Assembly (NCBI RefSeq): GCF_000718135.1
Contig: NZ_JOEM01000001.1
Location: 558,001-622,000 of the forward strand
Origin: Streptomyces cyaneofuscatus
GTDB lineage: Bacteria; Actinomycetota; Actinomycetes; Streptomycetales; Streptomycetaceae
DNA length: 64,000 nucleotides
Direction: 5' to 3'
The translations under genes and the position numbers were made by a program. Under the pieces are notes generated by a model that was not told the origin of the DNA, did no database searches, and saw only the letters and a program-made list of their open reading frames with translations. Below are positions 8,214 to 15,909 of the stretch, piece after piece. How positions within the stretch are numbered: position 1 is the first letter of the stretch; each line of letters begins with the position of its first letter.

Positions 8214-9560
8214 ATGACCGCTCCCTCGGACGCCGCCCCCGGCGTCGCGCCCCCCGACGCGCCCAGACCGCAGCTGCGGCGCAGCCCGCGGCAGAAGGTG
8301 GTGGCCGGGGTCTGCGGCGGACTCGGCCGGTACTGCGACGTGGACCCGGTGATCTTCCGGATCGTGCTCGGTGTCCTCTCGGCGACCGGCGGGATCGGCC
8401 TGATCTTCTACGGCTTCGCCTGGCTCCTGCTGCCCCTGGAGGGCGAGGAGGAGAACGAGGCGCGCCGGCTGCTGTCGGGCCGGGTCGACGGGGCGTCGCT
8501 GGTGGCGCTGCTGCTGGCGCTGATCGGCTGCGGGCTCTTCCTGTCGATGCTGGGCAACCGGGGGATGCTGGCGTTCGCGGCGCTGCTCACGGTGGCCGTG
8601 GTCGGCTGCTCGGTGTGGACGCAGTCCCGCAGGACGTCGGCCCCGGAGGACCCGGCGGCCCCGCCGGGCACCCCGGCCGCCCCCGCCCACCCGCACACCG
8701 GCGGCCTCGGCGCGCCCCCGCCGGAGGTGAAGGCGCCGCCGACGCCGGGCGGTCCGTCGTGGTGGCGCGACCCGATCGTGAAGGACGGGACGACGGGTCC
8801 GGTCGGCTCGGGCTATCTCTGGGGCCCCTCGGACACCGACCCGGACGCGGCGGCGGAGACGGTGCGGGCCGGGCGTCCCAGCGCGGACGCCCCGTTCCGG
8901 CCGCCTGCCCCGGCGCCCGCCGCGCCGGGCCCGCGCTCGATCGGCGGCCTGGTCTTCCTGACCGCGCTGGTGGCGGGCGGTCTGGGGACCGGGCTGAGCT
9001 GGGAGCAGCAGCCGCTGGGTACGGCGTTGCAGATCGGCCTGGTCGCCGCGCTCGCGGTCTTCGGGCTCGGCCTGCTGGTCTCCTCCGCGCTGGGGCGGAC
9101 CGGGTTCGGCACGGTGCTGATGGCGACGGTCACGGCCGTGCTGCTGGCGGGCGCGACGATGCTGCCGAAGGAGATCAGCACGGACTGGGCCCGCCAGGAG
9201 TGGCGCCCGGCCGAGGTCGCCGCCGTACAGCAGGGTTACGAGCTGGGCAGCGGGGACGCCCGGCTGGACCTGTCCGGGGTGGTGGTCCCGCCGGGCGAGA
9301 CCGTGCGGACCCGGCTGGAGGTCGGGGCGGGCCGGGCGGCCGTCGTCGTCCCGGCGGGCGTGACGGTGAAGGTCCGGGCCGAGGCCGGTCTCGGGGAGAT
9401 CCGGCTGGAGGAGGGGCAGCGGGTCCAGGTCCGCATCAACAGCGACCAGACGTCGCAGCGTACGCTTCCGCCGCCCCAGGGCAGCAAGCCGGCCGGGACG
9501 ATCGAGCTCGAAGTGGAAGTCGGAGTCGGACAGGTGGAGGTCAGCCGTGCTGCGTCATGA
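8214..9560 (+). CDS. PspC-domain membrane protein with LiaF-like toast-rack C-terminus
   Basis: A 448-residue membrane protein, divergent from the sensor kinase/regulator pair. Residues about 20-80 form a PspC domain (SPRQKVVAGVCGGLGRYCDV...FYGFAWLLLPLEG). A Pro-rich cytoplasmic loop (about 140-235) separates two groups of helices. The C-terminus (about 335-448) is a Gly/Val-rich beta repeat (ARLDLSGVVV, GAGRAAVVVPAGV, VEVGVGQVEV) typical of the LiaI/LiaF toast-rack fold. The start ATG 8214 directly abuts GGAGGT, so the exact start is uncertain. Probably a sensory or inhibitory partner in envelope-stress signalling. Confidence 0.85.
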   Translation: MTAPSDAAPGVAPPDAPRPQLRRSPRQKVVAGVCGGLGRYCDVDPVIFRIVLGVLSATGGIGLIFYGFAWLLLPLEGEEENEARRLLSGRVDGASLVALLLALIGCGLFLSMLGNRGMLAFAALLTVAVVGCSVWTQSRRTSAPEDPAAPPGTPAAPAHPHTGGLGAPPPEVKAPPTPGGPSWWRDPIVKDGTTGPVGSGYLWGPSDTDPDAAAETVRAGRPSADAPFRPPAPAPAAPGPRSIGGLVFLTALVAGGLGTGLSWEQQPLGTALQIGLVAALAVFGLGLLVSSALGRTGFGTVLMATVTAVLLAGATMLPKEISTDWARQEWRPAEVAAVQQGYELGSGDARLDLSGVVVPPGETVRTRLEVGAGRAAVVVPAGVTVKVRAEAGLGEIRLEEGQRVQVRINSDQTSQRTLPPPQGSKPAGTIELEVEVGVGQVEVSRAAS

Positions 9561-9810
9561 GTTCCGGCCCGGACGGGCGGTGGCGGGCCTGACGATGCTG
9601 GTCCTCGCCGGGGGGTACGCGGGTGACGCGGCCGGAGACTGGGAGGCGCCGTGGACCTTCTTCCTCGGGGTCTTCCTCGGCGGCCTGTGGCTGGCCGCCA
9701 CGGCCACCTGGGCCGCTTACATGCTGCGGCGCCGCCGGGACGCGAGGAAGGCGTCGACGGAGAACATGGAGGCGCCCGCGAGCACCAAGGGCAGCCACGC
9801 CATCAAGTAG
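9547..9810 (+). CDS. Small two-helix membrane protein overlapping the PspC gene
   Basis: An 87-residue protein starting with GTG at 9547 and overlapping the end of the PspC/toast-rack gene by 14 bp, so probably translationally coupled. It has two hydrophobic segments (about 11-27 and 36-58) and a basic tail beginning RRRRDARK. Its last 94 bp overlap, on the opposite strand, the end of the DoxX gene. The hydrophobic half is independent of the DoxX overlap, which supports it being real; function unknown. Confidence 0.62.
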   Translation: MLRHEFRPGRAVAGLTMLVLAGGYAGDAAGDWEAPWTFFLGVFLGGLWLAATATWAAYMLRRRRDARKASTENMEAPASTKGSHAIK

Positions 9811-10226
9811 GGCAGGTCGTTGCCGTAGTAGTACGGGGTCGACTGCCAGCTCACCGTCAGCCACAGGCTCAGCGAGATCAGCGCGCCGCCGAGCGCGGCG
9901 AACCGGGCCCAGAGGCCGACCAGGGTGCCGAGGCCGACGAGGAGTTCGCCGATCGCGATGGCGTAACCGAATCCTTCGGGGCTCTTGAGCGCCAGGTCGA
10001 CGAGGGCGGGGACCGCGGAGGAGTCGCGGACCGTGTTCATCAACTCGCCGATGGAGCCGGGGCCGGTGGCGGAGAGGAACGCGCTGTCCGTCAGCTTGTC
10101 CAGCCCGGCGTAGACGAAGGTGACCCCGAGGAAGAGCCGCAGCGGCAGCAGGGCGTACTGCCCCGCCCGCTCACGCAGCCCTTTCGGCTCGCTCAGCCCG
10201 TACGAACCGCCGCCGTAACCGTTCAT
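9717..10226 (-). CDS. DoxX family membrane protein
   Basis: A 169-residue integral membrane protein of the DoxX/TQO-small-subunit family, predicted four helices. Motifs: LPLRLFLGVTFVYAGLDKL (about 27-45) is the family signature, followed by a long loop, IAIGELLVGLGTLVGLWAR and a final helix ending in an Arg-rich tail (SRRRRS). ATG at 10224-10226 chosen (MNGYGGG); GTG codons 3 and 6 nt upstream are alternatives. Family members are linked to redox or detoxification complexes, but no partner is next to it here. Confidence 0.88.
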   Translation of the reverse strand: MNGYGGGSYGLSEPKGLRERAGQYALLPLRLFLGVTFVYAGLDKLTDSAFLSATGPGSIGELMNTVRDSSAVPALVDLALKSPEGFGYAIAIGELLVGLGTLVGLWARFAALGGALISLSLWLTVSWQSTPYYYGNDLPYLMAWLPLVLAGASMFSVDAFLASRRRRSM

Positions 10227-10328
10227 CACCACTGCCCCGCTTCCCGAAGACCTGTCACCTGACCATACGTACGCCTGTACGGCGCCGCTCACCAGGGCTG
10301 CGGGGCAATCGACCGAAGAGAACGACCG

Positions 10329-11597
10329 TCAGTCCGTGACGTCGATCGAGCAGCGGTTGGTCTCCACCCCGGCGGCGGTGACGACCTGGACGTCCACCGT
10401 GCCGGGCTCGACCTCGACCGGGACGGGCACGGTGAGCACGGTGTCGGTCGGGTTGGCGAAGCCTCCGGCGACCGGGATCAGCGGTACGTGGACGTGGACC
10501 GTGCCGATCCGTACGACGAGCCGGGCCAGCCGGTCGGGGCTGCCGGCGCCGGGCGGTACGAAGCCCGCGCCCCGGATCTCGATGTCGTCGCCGGTCCGGA
10601 TCGGGGCGTCCAGGTCCCCGGCCTCCCGGGCCCGTACCACGGACAGCACGACCGGACGGCCGCCCTCCGCGTACTTCCCGGCGAAGTACGTCGCCGCCGA
10701 GACGGCCACCAGCAGGGCGAGCCCCCACGGCAGGTCGGGCAGCTGCTCGGGGCGGCGGGCCAGCCGGACCCCGGCGAACAGTACGGCGACGGCGCTGACC
10801 AGCACGTACTGCACATCGGTGAACGAGCCGCGCCCGGAGTCGTCGGTGAGCAGATCGGCGGCGCGCGGCCGGTCGGCGCGCAGCTTCTGGAGCCGCTGCC
10901 CCAGCACCCGTACGGTCACGACCCGGCGTACGACGACGGCGACCGCGCACACCAGCGCGAGCACGGCCACCACCCCGGCGGACCGCACCAGGTCGAGCCC
11001 CTCGATCAGCGCATCCCGGTCGTCCGGGTCCGAGGCGCCCGCCAGCTGGAGGGCGAGGACGAGAACGGCGAAGACGGCGAGCAGCACCCACGCGGCGGCG
11101 ACGGCCCTGGAGGTGGAGAGCCGGTTGTCCTCGCCGATCAGCGGGGCGAGGAGGCCGCCCCGGGCGCGGTGGAAGCGGGCGGCGACGGTCAGCAGGGCGG
11201 CGGTGACGACCGCGGCGACCAGAGCGGCGGTGCGGGCGGTGGTCCAGCCCGGCCCGATCGCGGTGAGGCTCGCGCCGACGAGCAGGGCGACGACCGCGCC
11301 CCACACGACGAACAGGGTGCCCCGCCACACATGGTGCAGCCAGACGTCCCCGGCGGCCCGGCCCCGTTCGGCGACGGTGCGGGCGGACTCGGTCAGCTCG
11401 TCGGAGACCCACTGCCGGGACGCAGAGGGCGACTGGGCGACCCCGGCGGGCAGGCCGTTTCCTGCGGCCAGTTCGTCCCGCTTGGCGAGGAATGCGGCGA
11501 CCGCGCGCCGGTGCCCCTCGCGTGCTCCGTGCGGGCAGTCGCCGCACGTACAGCCTCCGCCGTGCGTGCCGCTCACCCTTGCCTCGTCCAACGCCAC
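10329..11597 (-). CDS. Multi-pass membrane protein with C-terminal beta-rich domain
   Basis: A 422-residue protein that I do not recognise as a named family. GTG start at 11595-11597. A cytoplasmic N-terminus with a Cys/His cluster (GGGCTCGDCPHGAREGHRR, about 13-31) resembles a small metal-binding patch. Helices follow at about 95-112, 122-140, 167-187, 205-228, 262-278 and 290-308. The C-terminal 110 residues (RTGDDIEIRGAGFVPPGAG...VPVPVEVEPGTVDVQVV) look like an IPT/Ig-like domain. It stands between the DoxX and aldolase genes with no clear operon partner. Function unknown. Confidence 0.75.
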   Translation of the reverse strand: MALDEARVSGTHGGGCTCGDCPHGAREGHRRAVAAFLAKRDELAAGNGLPAGVAQSPSASRQWVSDELTESARTVAERGRAAGDVWLHHVWRGTLFVVWGAVVALLVGASLTAIGPGWTTARTAALVAAVVTAALLTVAARFHRARGGLLAPLIGEDNRLSTSRAVAAAWVLLAVFAVLVLALQLAGASDPDDRDALIEGLDLVRSAGVVAVLALVCAVAVVVRRVVTVRVLGQRLQKLRADRPRAADLLTDDSGRGSFTDVQYVLVSAVAVLFAGVRLARRPEQLPDLPWGLALLVAVSAATYFAGKYAEGGRPVVLSVVRAREAGDLDAPIRTGDDIEIRGAGFVPPGAGSPDRLARLVVRIGTVHVHVPLIPVAGGFANPTDTVLTVPVPVEVEPGTVDVQVVTAAGVETNRCSIDVTD

Positions 11598-11709
11598 GGA
11601 GATTTACACCCTTTCCCACCCCGGTACAGCCAACTCACCTGCGATACCAGCGAATTGTGCCGTACGGGACGGGCGCCCCCCGCATCGGGTCGGACACGAA
11701 CGCATACCG

Positions 11710-12498
11710 TCAGAACGTTCGAGCGATCCGCTGCCACAGGGGCTGGTAGTTGATCCACGCCACCAGGTCGCTGCCGAGCTGCTCACGGGTGGTGACGGCG
11801 TCCCGGTGGTCGATCAGCACGGGCTTCCCGGCGGCGCGTGCGAGCAGCTGCACCTGGCAAGCGCGCTCCATGGTCAGGAACCACCAGGCGGCCGCGTCGA
11901 CCGAGTCCCCCACGGTCAGCAGCCCGTGGTTGCGCAGGATGACGGCCTTGCGGGGCCCGAGGGCCTCGGCGATCCGCCGCCCCTCCTCCTCGTCCACGAC
12001 GACCCCGGTGTACGCGTCGTACAACGCATGGTCTTCATAGAAAGCACAGGCCTCCTGGGTGATCGGCTCGATCAGCTCCCCCAGCGCGGCCAGCGCCCGC
12101 CCGTGCACGGAGTGGGTGTGCGCGACGGCGACGGCCCCCGGCCGGGCCCGGTGCACGGCCGCGTGCACGGCGAAGGCGGCCTGGTTGACGTGGAAGCGCC
12201 CCTGGACCACCTGCCCGTCCCCGTTGACGAGGATGAGGTCCTGCGGGGCGATACCGGCGAAGGGCGCCCCGAACGGGTTGACCCAGTAGCAGTCGGCCAG
12301 CTCCGGATCGCGCACGGTGATGTGCCCGGAGACCCCGTCCTCGTACCCGTGCTCCCCGAACAGCCGCAGCGCTCCGGCGAGCCGCTGCCTGCGGTACGTC
12401 CGCTCCTCGTCCGGCGACGCGTGCACGGGCGGCATCGCGAAGTGCAGCTGCTCGACGGGGATGGGCGCGGGGGCGGGCACGGCGGGCGGCTCGGACAT
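11710..12498 (-). CDS. Class II aldolase/adducin-family protein
   Basis: A 262-residue member of the fuculose-1-phosphate aldolase/adducin family, Zn-dependent in enzymatic members. Zn ligands are visible as the HTHSVHG motif (about 126-132) and a later His in RNHGLLTVG (about 196-204); the acid E148-E157 region (ITQEACAFYEDH) supplies the catalytic acid. Strong ribosome site GAGGAG before ATG 12498. Substrate not predictable from context: neighbours are a membrane protein and a Uma2 nuclease, each separately spaced. Confidence 0.9.
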   Translation of the reverse strand: MSEPPAVPAPAPIPVEQLHFAMPPVHASPDEERTYRRQRLAGALRLFGEHGYEDGVSGHITVRDPELADCYWVNPFGAPFAGIAPQDLILVNGDGQVVQGRFHVNQAAFAVHAAVHRARPGAVAVAHTHSVHGRALAALGELIEPITQEACAFYEDHALYDAYTGVVVDEEEGRRIAEALGPRKAVILRNHGLLTVGDSVDAAAWWFLTMERACQVQLLARAAGKPVLIDHRDAVTTREQLGSDLVAWINYQPLWQRIARTF

Positions 12499-12578
12499 GG
12501 CGGCTCCTCACTTTCCCGGGGGCGTACGGGATCGGAAGTTACCGGCGGGTGGGGGTGAGGGGGAAGGGGTGGGACGGA

Positions 12579-13178
12579 CTACGGGCGGCGCTGGTTGATC
12601 GCGGTGAGGTCGATCGTGAGCGGGAACGGGACGTCGAGTTTCAGGGCGTTGTGGTGGATACCGGTGGGCGTGTACGCCTTCAGTGCGGGGTCCAGCTCGT
12701 AGACATACACGACGGGGAGGCCGTCGGGGCCCTGCTCTACGCGCCAGAAGTGCACGATGCTGGCGGCGGCGTACTTACGGGGCCTGGTCTCGCGGTCCCT
12801 GGTCTCGGAGTCGGGGGAGACGACCTCTACGGCGAGGACGACGTCCTCGGCCCTCAGGAAAGTCCCGTCGAGCCCGGGATCTGCTGCGAGCGGGACGACC
12901 ACGACATCCGGCTCGGGCCGGTTGCGGCGGTCCAGGATGACGCTGAACTCACGGAACACGTCGAGATCGTCCGGTGCCTGCTTCAGGAGTGAGTTCTCCA
13001 GCAGCCACAGGGTGCGCGCGTGGAACCTCCGCTGCGGGCTACGGAAGACCAGCACGCCGTCGATTAGCTCGGTGTGCCGAGGAAGTCCGCGCAGCCGGTC
13101 GAGGTCCTCGGCGACCCACCCGTCAGGTGGGGGAACCGGGTAGCTGCCGGGCTCGGCCGACTCGTACGAGGTCGCCAT
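12579..13178 (-). CDS. Uma2-family (DUF820) putative restriction endonuclease-like protein
   Basis: A 199-residue protein with the PD-(D/E)xK fold of the Uma2/DUF820 family. Key residues: EPDVVVV (about 108-114) gives the catalytic Asp, and the VEVVSPDSETRDRETRPRKY stretch (about 130-149) gives Glu and the later Lys/Tyr. Such proteins are multicopy in Streptomyces and cyanobacteria; their biological role is not established. Start ATG at 13176-13178. No partner genes of a restriction system are near. Confidence 0.87.
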   Translation of the reverse strand: MATSYESAEPGSYPVPPPDGWVAEDLDRLRGLPRHTELIDGVLVFRSPQRRFHARTLWLLENSLLKQAPDDLDVFREFSVILDRRNRPEPDVVVVPLAADPGLDGTFLRAEDVVLAVEVVSPDSETRDRETRPRKYAAASIVHFWRVEQGPDGLPVVYVYELDPALKAYTPTGIHHNALKLDVPFPLTIDLTAINQRRP

Positions 13179-13302
13179 GGGGACATGATCGGCCTCTGCG
13201 GGCTGGCGCCGCCGGGAACGACAATGCCGCCGCCCAGACGAATGAGCGACGGCATCGGCGTTGACCAGGAGATGTCCTACAGGCTGGCCAGGAGCGGGAA
13301 GG

Positions 13303-14889
13303 TCACTCCCACTCGATCGTCCCCGGCGGCTTGCTCGTCACGTCGAGGACGACGCGGTTGACGTCGGCGACCTCGTTGGTGATGCGGGTGGAGATCTTCG
13401 CCAGCGTCTCGTACGGCAGGCGCGACCAGTCCGCCGTCATGGCGTCCTCGGAGGAGACCGGGCGCAGCACGATCGGGTGGCCGTAGGTGCGGCCGTCACC
13501 CTGGACGCCGACCGAGCGGACGTCGGCGAGGAGGACCACCGGGCACTGCCAGATGTCGCGGTCCAGGCCGGCCGCCGTCAGCTCCTCGCGGGCGATGGCG
13601 TCGGCCTCTCGGAGCAGGTCCAGGCGGTCCTTGGTGACCTCGCCGACGATGCGGATGCCGAGGCCGGGGCCGGGGAACGGCTGGCGCTGGACGATCTCCT
13701 CGGGGAGGCCGAGCTCGTGGCCGACCATCCGGACCTCGTCCTTGAACAGCTGGCGCAGCGGCTCGACGAGCTGGAACTCGATGTCGTCGGGGAGGCCGCC
13801 CACGTTGTGGTGGGACTTGATGTTGGCGGTGCCGGTGCCGCCTCCGGACTCCACCACGTCCGGGTAGAGCGTGCCCTGGACCAGGAAGGCGACTTCGGGG
13901 CCCTCCTCCTGGAGGATCTCCAGCTGGGCCTGCTCGAAGACGCGGATGAACTCGCGGCCGATGATCTTCCGCTTCTGCTCCGGGTCGGAGACCCCGGCCA
14001 GGGCGTCGAGGAAGCGCTTCTCCGCGTCGACCACCTTCAGCTTCGCGCCGGTCGCGGCGACGAAGTCCTTCTCGACCTGCTCGGTCTCGCCCTTGCGCAT
14101 CAGGCCGTGGTCGACGTACACGCAGGTGAGCTGGGAGCCGATGGCCTTCTGGACGAGCGCGGCCGCGACCGCGGAGTCCACGCCGCCGGAGAGGCCGCAG
14201 ATGGCGCGCTTGTCGCCGACCTGCTCGCGGATCGCGGCGATCTGCTCCTCGACCACGTTGGTGGTGGTCCAGTTCGGCTCGATGCCCGCGCCGCGGTAGA
14301 GGAAGTGCTCCAGGACCTGCTGGCCGTGGGTGGAGTGCATGACCTCCGGGTGGTACTGCACCCCGTAGAGCTTCTTCTCGTCGTTCTCGAAGGCGGCGAC
14401 CGGGACCACGTCGGTGGAGGCGGTGACGGTGAAGCCCTCGGGCGCGGCCGAGCAGGCGTCGCCGTGCGACATCCACACCGGCTGCTCGGTGGGCGTGCCC
14501 TCGAAGAGCGTCGAGCCCGCCTTGGTGACGTGCAGCGGGGTGCGGCCGTACTCACGCGCCCCGTTGTCGTCGACCGTGCCGCCGAGCGTCGTCGCCATCA
14601 GCTGGAAGCCGTAGCACATGCCGAAGACGGGGACCCCGGCCTCGAACAGCGAGCGGTCCAGGGAGGGGGCGCCCTCCGCGTAGACCGACGACGGGCCGCC
14701 GGAGAGGATGATCGCGCGGGGGTTCTTCGCCAGCATCTCCGCCACCGGCATGGTGGACGGGACGATCTCGCTGTAGACCCGGGCCTCACGGACGCGGCGG
14801 GCGATGAGCTGGGCGTACTGCGCGCCGAAGTCGACAACGAGGACCACGTCGGCCGTGGTGTCGGGGGCGGCGGGGGGTGCTGCTGGCAC
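13303..14889 (-). CDS. guaA: GMP synthase (glutamine-hydrolysing)
   Basis: Converts XMP to GMP using glutamine and ATP. 528 residues, normal length. The class I amidotransferase domain has Cys92 (FGMCYG), His180 and Glu182 (YHPEV). The ATP-pyrophosphatase domain has the P-loop SGGVDS (234-239), and the C-terminal dimerisation domain ends KPPGTIEWE, the universal GuaA ending. GTG start at 14887-14889 with GGAAGG 9 nt upstream. It is divergent from the chorismate mutase leader. guaB and guaB3 are about 20 kb away in the same window, so GMP synthesis genes are clustered but not in one operon. Confidence 0.97.
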   Translation of the reverse strand: MPAAPPAAPDTTADVVLVVDFGAQYAQLIARRVREARVYSEIVPSTMPVAEMLAKNPRAIILSGGPSSVYAEGAPSLDRSLFEAGVPVFGMCYGFQLMATTLGGTVDDNGAREYGRTPLHVTKAGSTLFEGTPTEQPVWMSHGDACSAAPEGFTVTASTDVVPVAAFENDEKKLYGVQYHPEVMHSTHGQQVLEHFLYRGAGIEPNWTTTNVVEEQIAAIREQVGDKRAICGLSGGVDSAVAAALVQKAIGSQLTCVYVDHGLMRKGETEQVEKDFVAATGAKLKVVDAEKRFLDALAGVSDPEQKRKIIGREFIRVFEQAQLEILQEEGPEVAFLVQGTLYPDVVESGGGTGTANIKSHHNVGGLPDDIEFQLVEPLRQLFKDEVRMVGHELGLPEEIVQRQPFPGPGLGIRIVGEVTKDRLDLLREADAIAREELTAAGLDRDIWQCPVVLLADVRSVGVQGDGRTYGHPIVLRPVSSEDAMTADWSRLPYETLAKISTRITNEVADVNRVVLDVTSKPPGTIEWE

Positions 14890-15030
14890 GGGGCGGCCTT
14901 CCGGCGGTGGTGAAGGGGGTCGGTTCTTCCGATTCTACCGGCCGTACGTGAACCCTCCGCCGGGTCGGTCACGCGGGCCCACGTCTCACGATCCGGGCCC
15001 CGTTTTGCCGGGCCCGCCGGGCCGGGGCCA

Positions 15031-15036
15031 TACTGT
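15031..15036 (+). promoter_or_regulatory. Candidate -10 box (TACTGT) for a near-leaderless leader transcript
   Basis: TACTGT lies 5 nt before the ATG of the leader peptide. The TAnnnT-N5/7-ATG layout is typical of Streptomyces leaderless transcripts. No good -35 box at 17-18 bp is evident; TTGCCG at 15005 is 20 bp away. Confidence 0.45.
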
Positions 15037-15041
15037 GCCCC

Positions 15042-15113
15042 ATGCGTCAGCACACGACCTTCGTCTTTACCTATGGCATCCGGCCCGCCGGCTGCCATGG
15101 TCGTGCTGCTTGA
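15042..15113 (+). CDS. Putative Phe/Tyr leader peptide (attenuator) for chorismate mutase
   Basis: A 23-codon open frame from ATG 15042 to TGA 15113. Codons 7-11 read TTC GTC TTT ACC TAT (Phe-Val-Phe-Thr-Tyr). TTT and TAT are rare in this GC-rich DNA, and their clustering is the main evidence. A hairpin (ATGGCA...TGCCAT, 15073-15098) begins inside the Tyr codon, and a strong terminator follows at 15138-15163, before the chorismate mutase gene at 15223. This is the layout of ribosome-mediated transcription attenuation: stalling at Phe/Tyr codons would block the first hairpin and change downstream pairing. Inferred; the antiterminator pairing is not resolved. Confidence 0.6.
   Translation: MRQHTTFVFTYGIRPAGCHGRAA
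15073..15098 (+). promoter_or_regulatory. Candidate pause hairpin within the leader
   Basis: ATGGCA (15073-15078) pairs with TGCCAT (15093-15098), with an inner CCGG/CCGG stem. It starts at the Tyr codon of the leader peptide, where a ribosome stalled on Phe/Tyr codons would mask its 5' arm. Confidence 0.5.
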
Positions 15114-15137
15114 GCTACTGACAAGCAACGTTCCAGG

Positions 15138-15163
15138 CGCCCCGGGCCATCAGGCCCGGGGCG
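15138..15163 (+). terminator. Attenuator terminator hairpin upstream of chorismate mutase
   Basis: A perfect 11-bp stem CGCCCCGGGCC / GGCCCGGGGCG with tetraloop ATCA, followed by TTCTGCGT. It lies 24 nt after the leader stop and 59 nt before the chorismate mutase ATG, in the position of an attenuator terminator. Confidence 0.72.
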
Positions 15164-15222
15164 TTCTGCGTATCCGGGCCCGTTGCCCCGGGGTGGCCGC
15201 CACCCCACCAGGAGTCACCACC

Positions 15223-15543
15223 ATGAGCAGCACCACCACCAGCCCCGCCGGAAGCACCGCCACCACCCCCGCCGAGCAGACCGGGGCCCGCACCGACGAG
15301 GCCGCCGCCCTGATCGGCGGCGCCCGGGAGCGCATCGACACCCTCGACGACCGGATCATCGGCCTCGTCCAGGAACGGATGGCCGTCTCGGCGGTCATCC
15401 AGGAGGCCCGGATCACCTCCGGCGGCCGGCGGGTCAACCTCTCCCGCGAGACGGCCGTGCTCGGCCACTACAGGGACGCGCTGGGCAAGCCGGGTACCGC
15501 TCTGGCGATGACCCTGCTGGAGCTGTGCCGCGGCCGGGTGTGA
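15223..15543 (+). CDS. Chorismate mutase, AroQ class, monofunctional
   Basis: Converts chorismate to prephenate, the entry to Phe and Tyr synthesis. 106 residues; the catalytic helical core (about 25-106) reads ARERIDTLDDRIIGLVQERM..V..IQEARI...NLSRETAVL, matching the AroQ three-helix pattern with Arg36, Arg52 and Arg75-Glu76 as expected active-site positions. A Thr/Ala-rich tail of about 22 residues precedes it. ATG at 15223 with AGGAG 8 nt upstream. An apparent Phe/Tyr leader peptide and terminator upstream suggest end-product control by attenuation. Confidence 0.92.
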   Translation: MSSTTTSPAGSTATTPAEQTGARTDEAAALIGGARERIDTLDDRIIGLVQERMAVSAVIQEARITSGGRRVNLSRETAVLGHYRDALGKPGTALAMTLLELCRGRV

Positions 15544-15909
15544 CCCACGGGACGGCGGCCGCAGGACCGTATCTGCGTTCGGTGCCCGTCTCACCCGTAC
15601 GGCGCGTGACCGGGACCGGCGTGCCTTCGTTGGTCCCGGTGTCCGTGCCAACCAGGGGCGGCATCGGTAGAAAACCACGCGTGGCTCCGCCGGGACGTGT
15701 GACGTACCGCAGGTACGTCGTGGGACCACATCCCGGCGCCAGTGACCGGTCCGCAGGGGACAGCAGCCCGGTCACCCCATGTGCGGCCGATCCCGGGGAC
15801 GCCCGGATCGGCCGCATCGGAACGTACCGGGCGGAGGCCCTGTTCCCCTCCTCCGCCCCCGGCCGGATCTCCCTCCGGCCGCCCAGGTCAGGTCCCCCTC
15901 CGCCCTCCG
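15544..15909. other. 366-bp convergent intergenic region with three hairpins
   Basis: No credible gene. It holds GACGTACC-gca-GGTACGTC (15701-15719), a perfect 11-bp inverted repeat GCGGCCGATCC/GGATCGGCCGC (15783-15815), and GGGCGGAGG/CCTCCGCCC (15829-15858). These can end transcription from both convergent genes. The first one, which is nested in a wider CGGGA/TCCCG pairing, might be something other than a terminator. Confidence 0.6.
15783..15815. terminator. Bidirectional terminator hairpin
   Basis: 11-bp perfect arms with an 11-nt loop, between the chorismate mutase gene (+) and the sortase-substrate gene (-). Confidence 0.7.
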
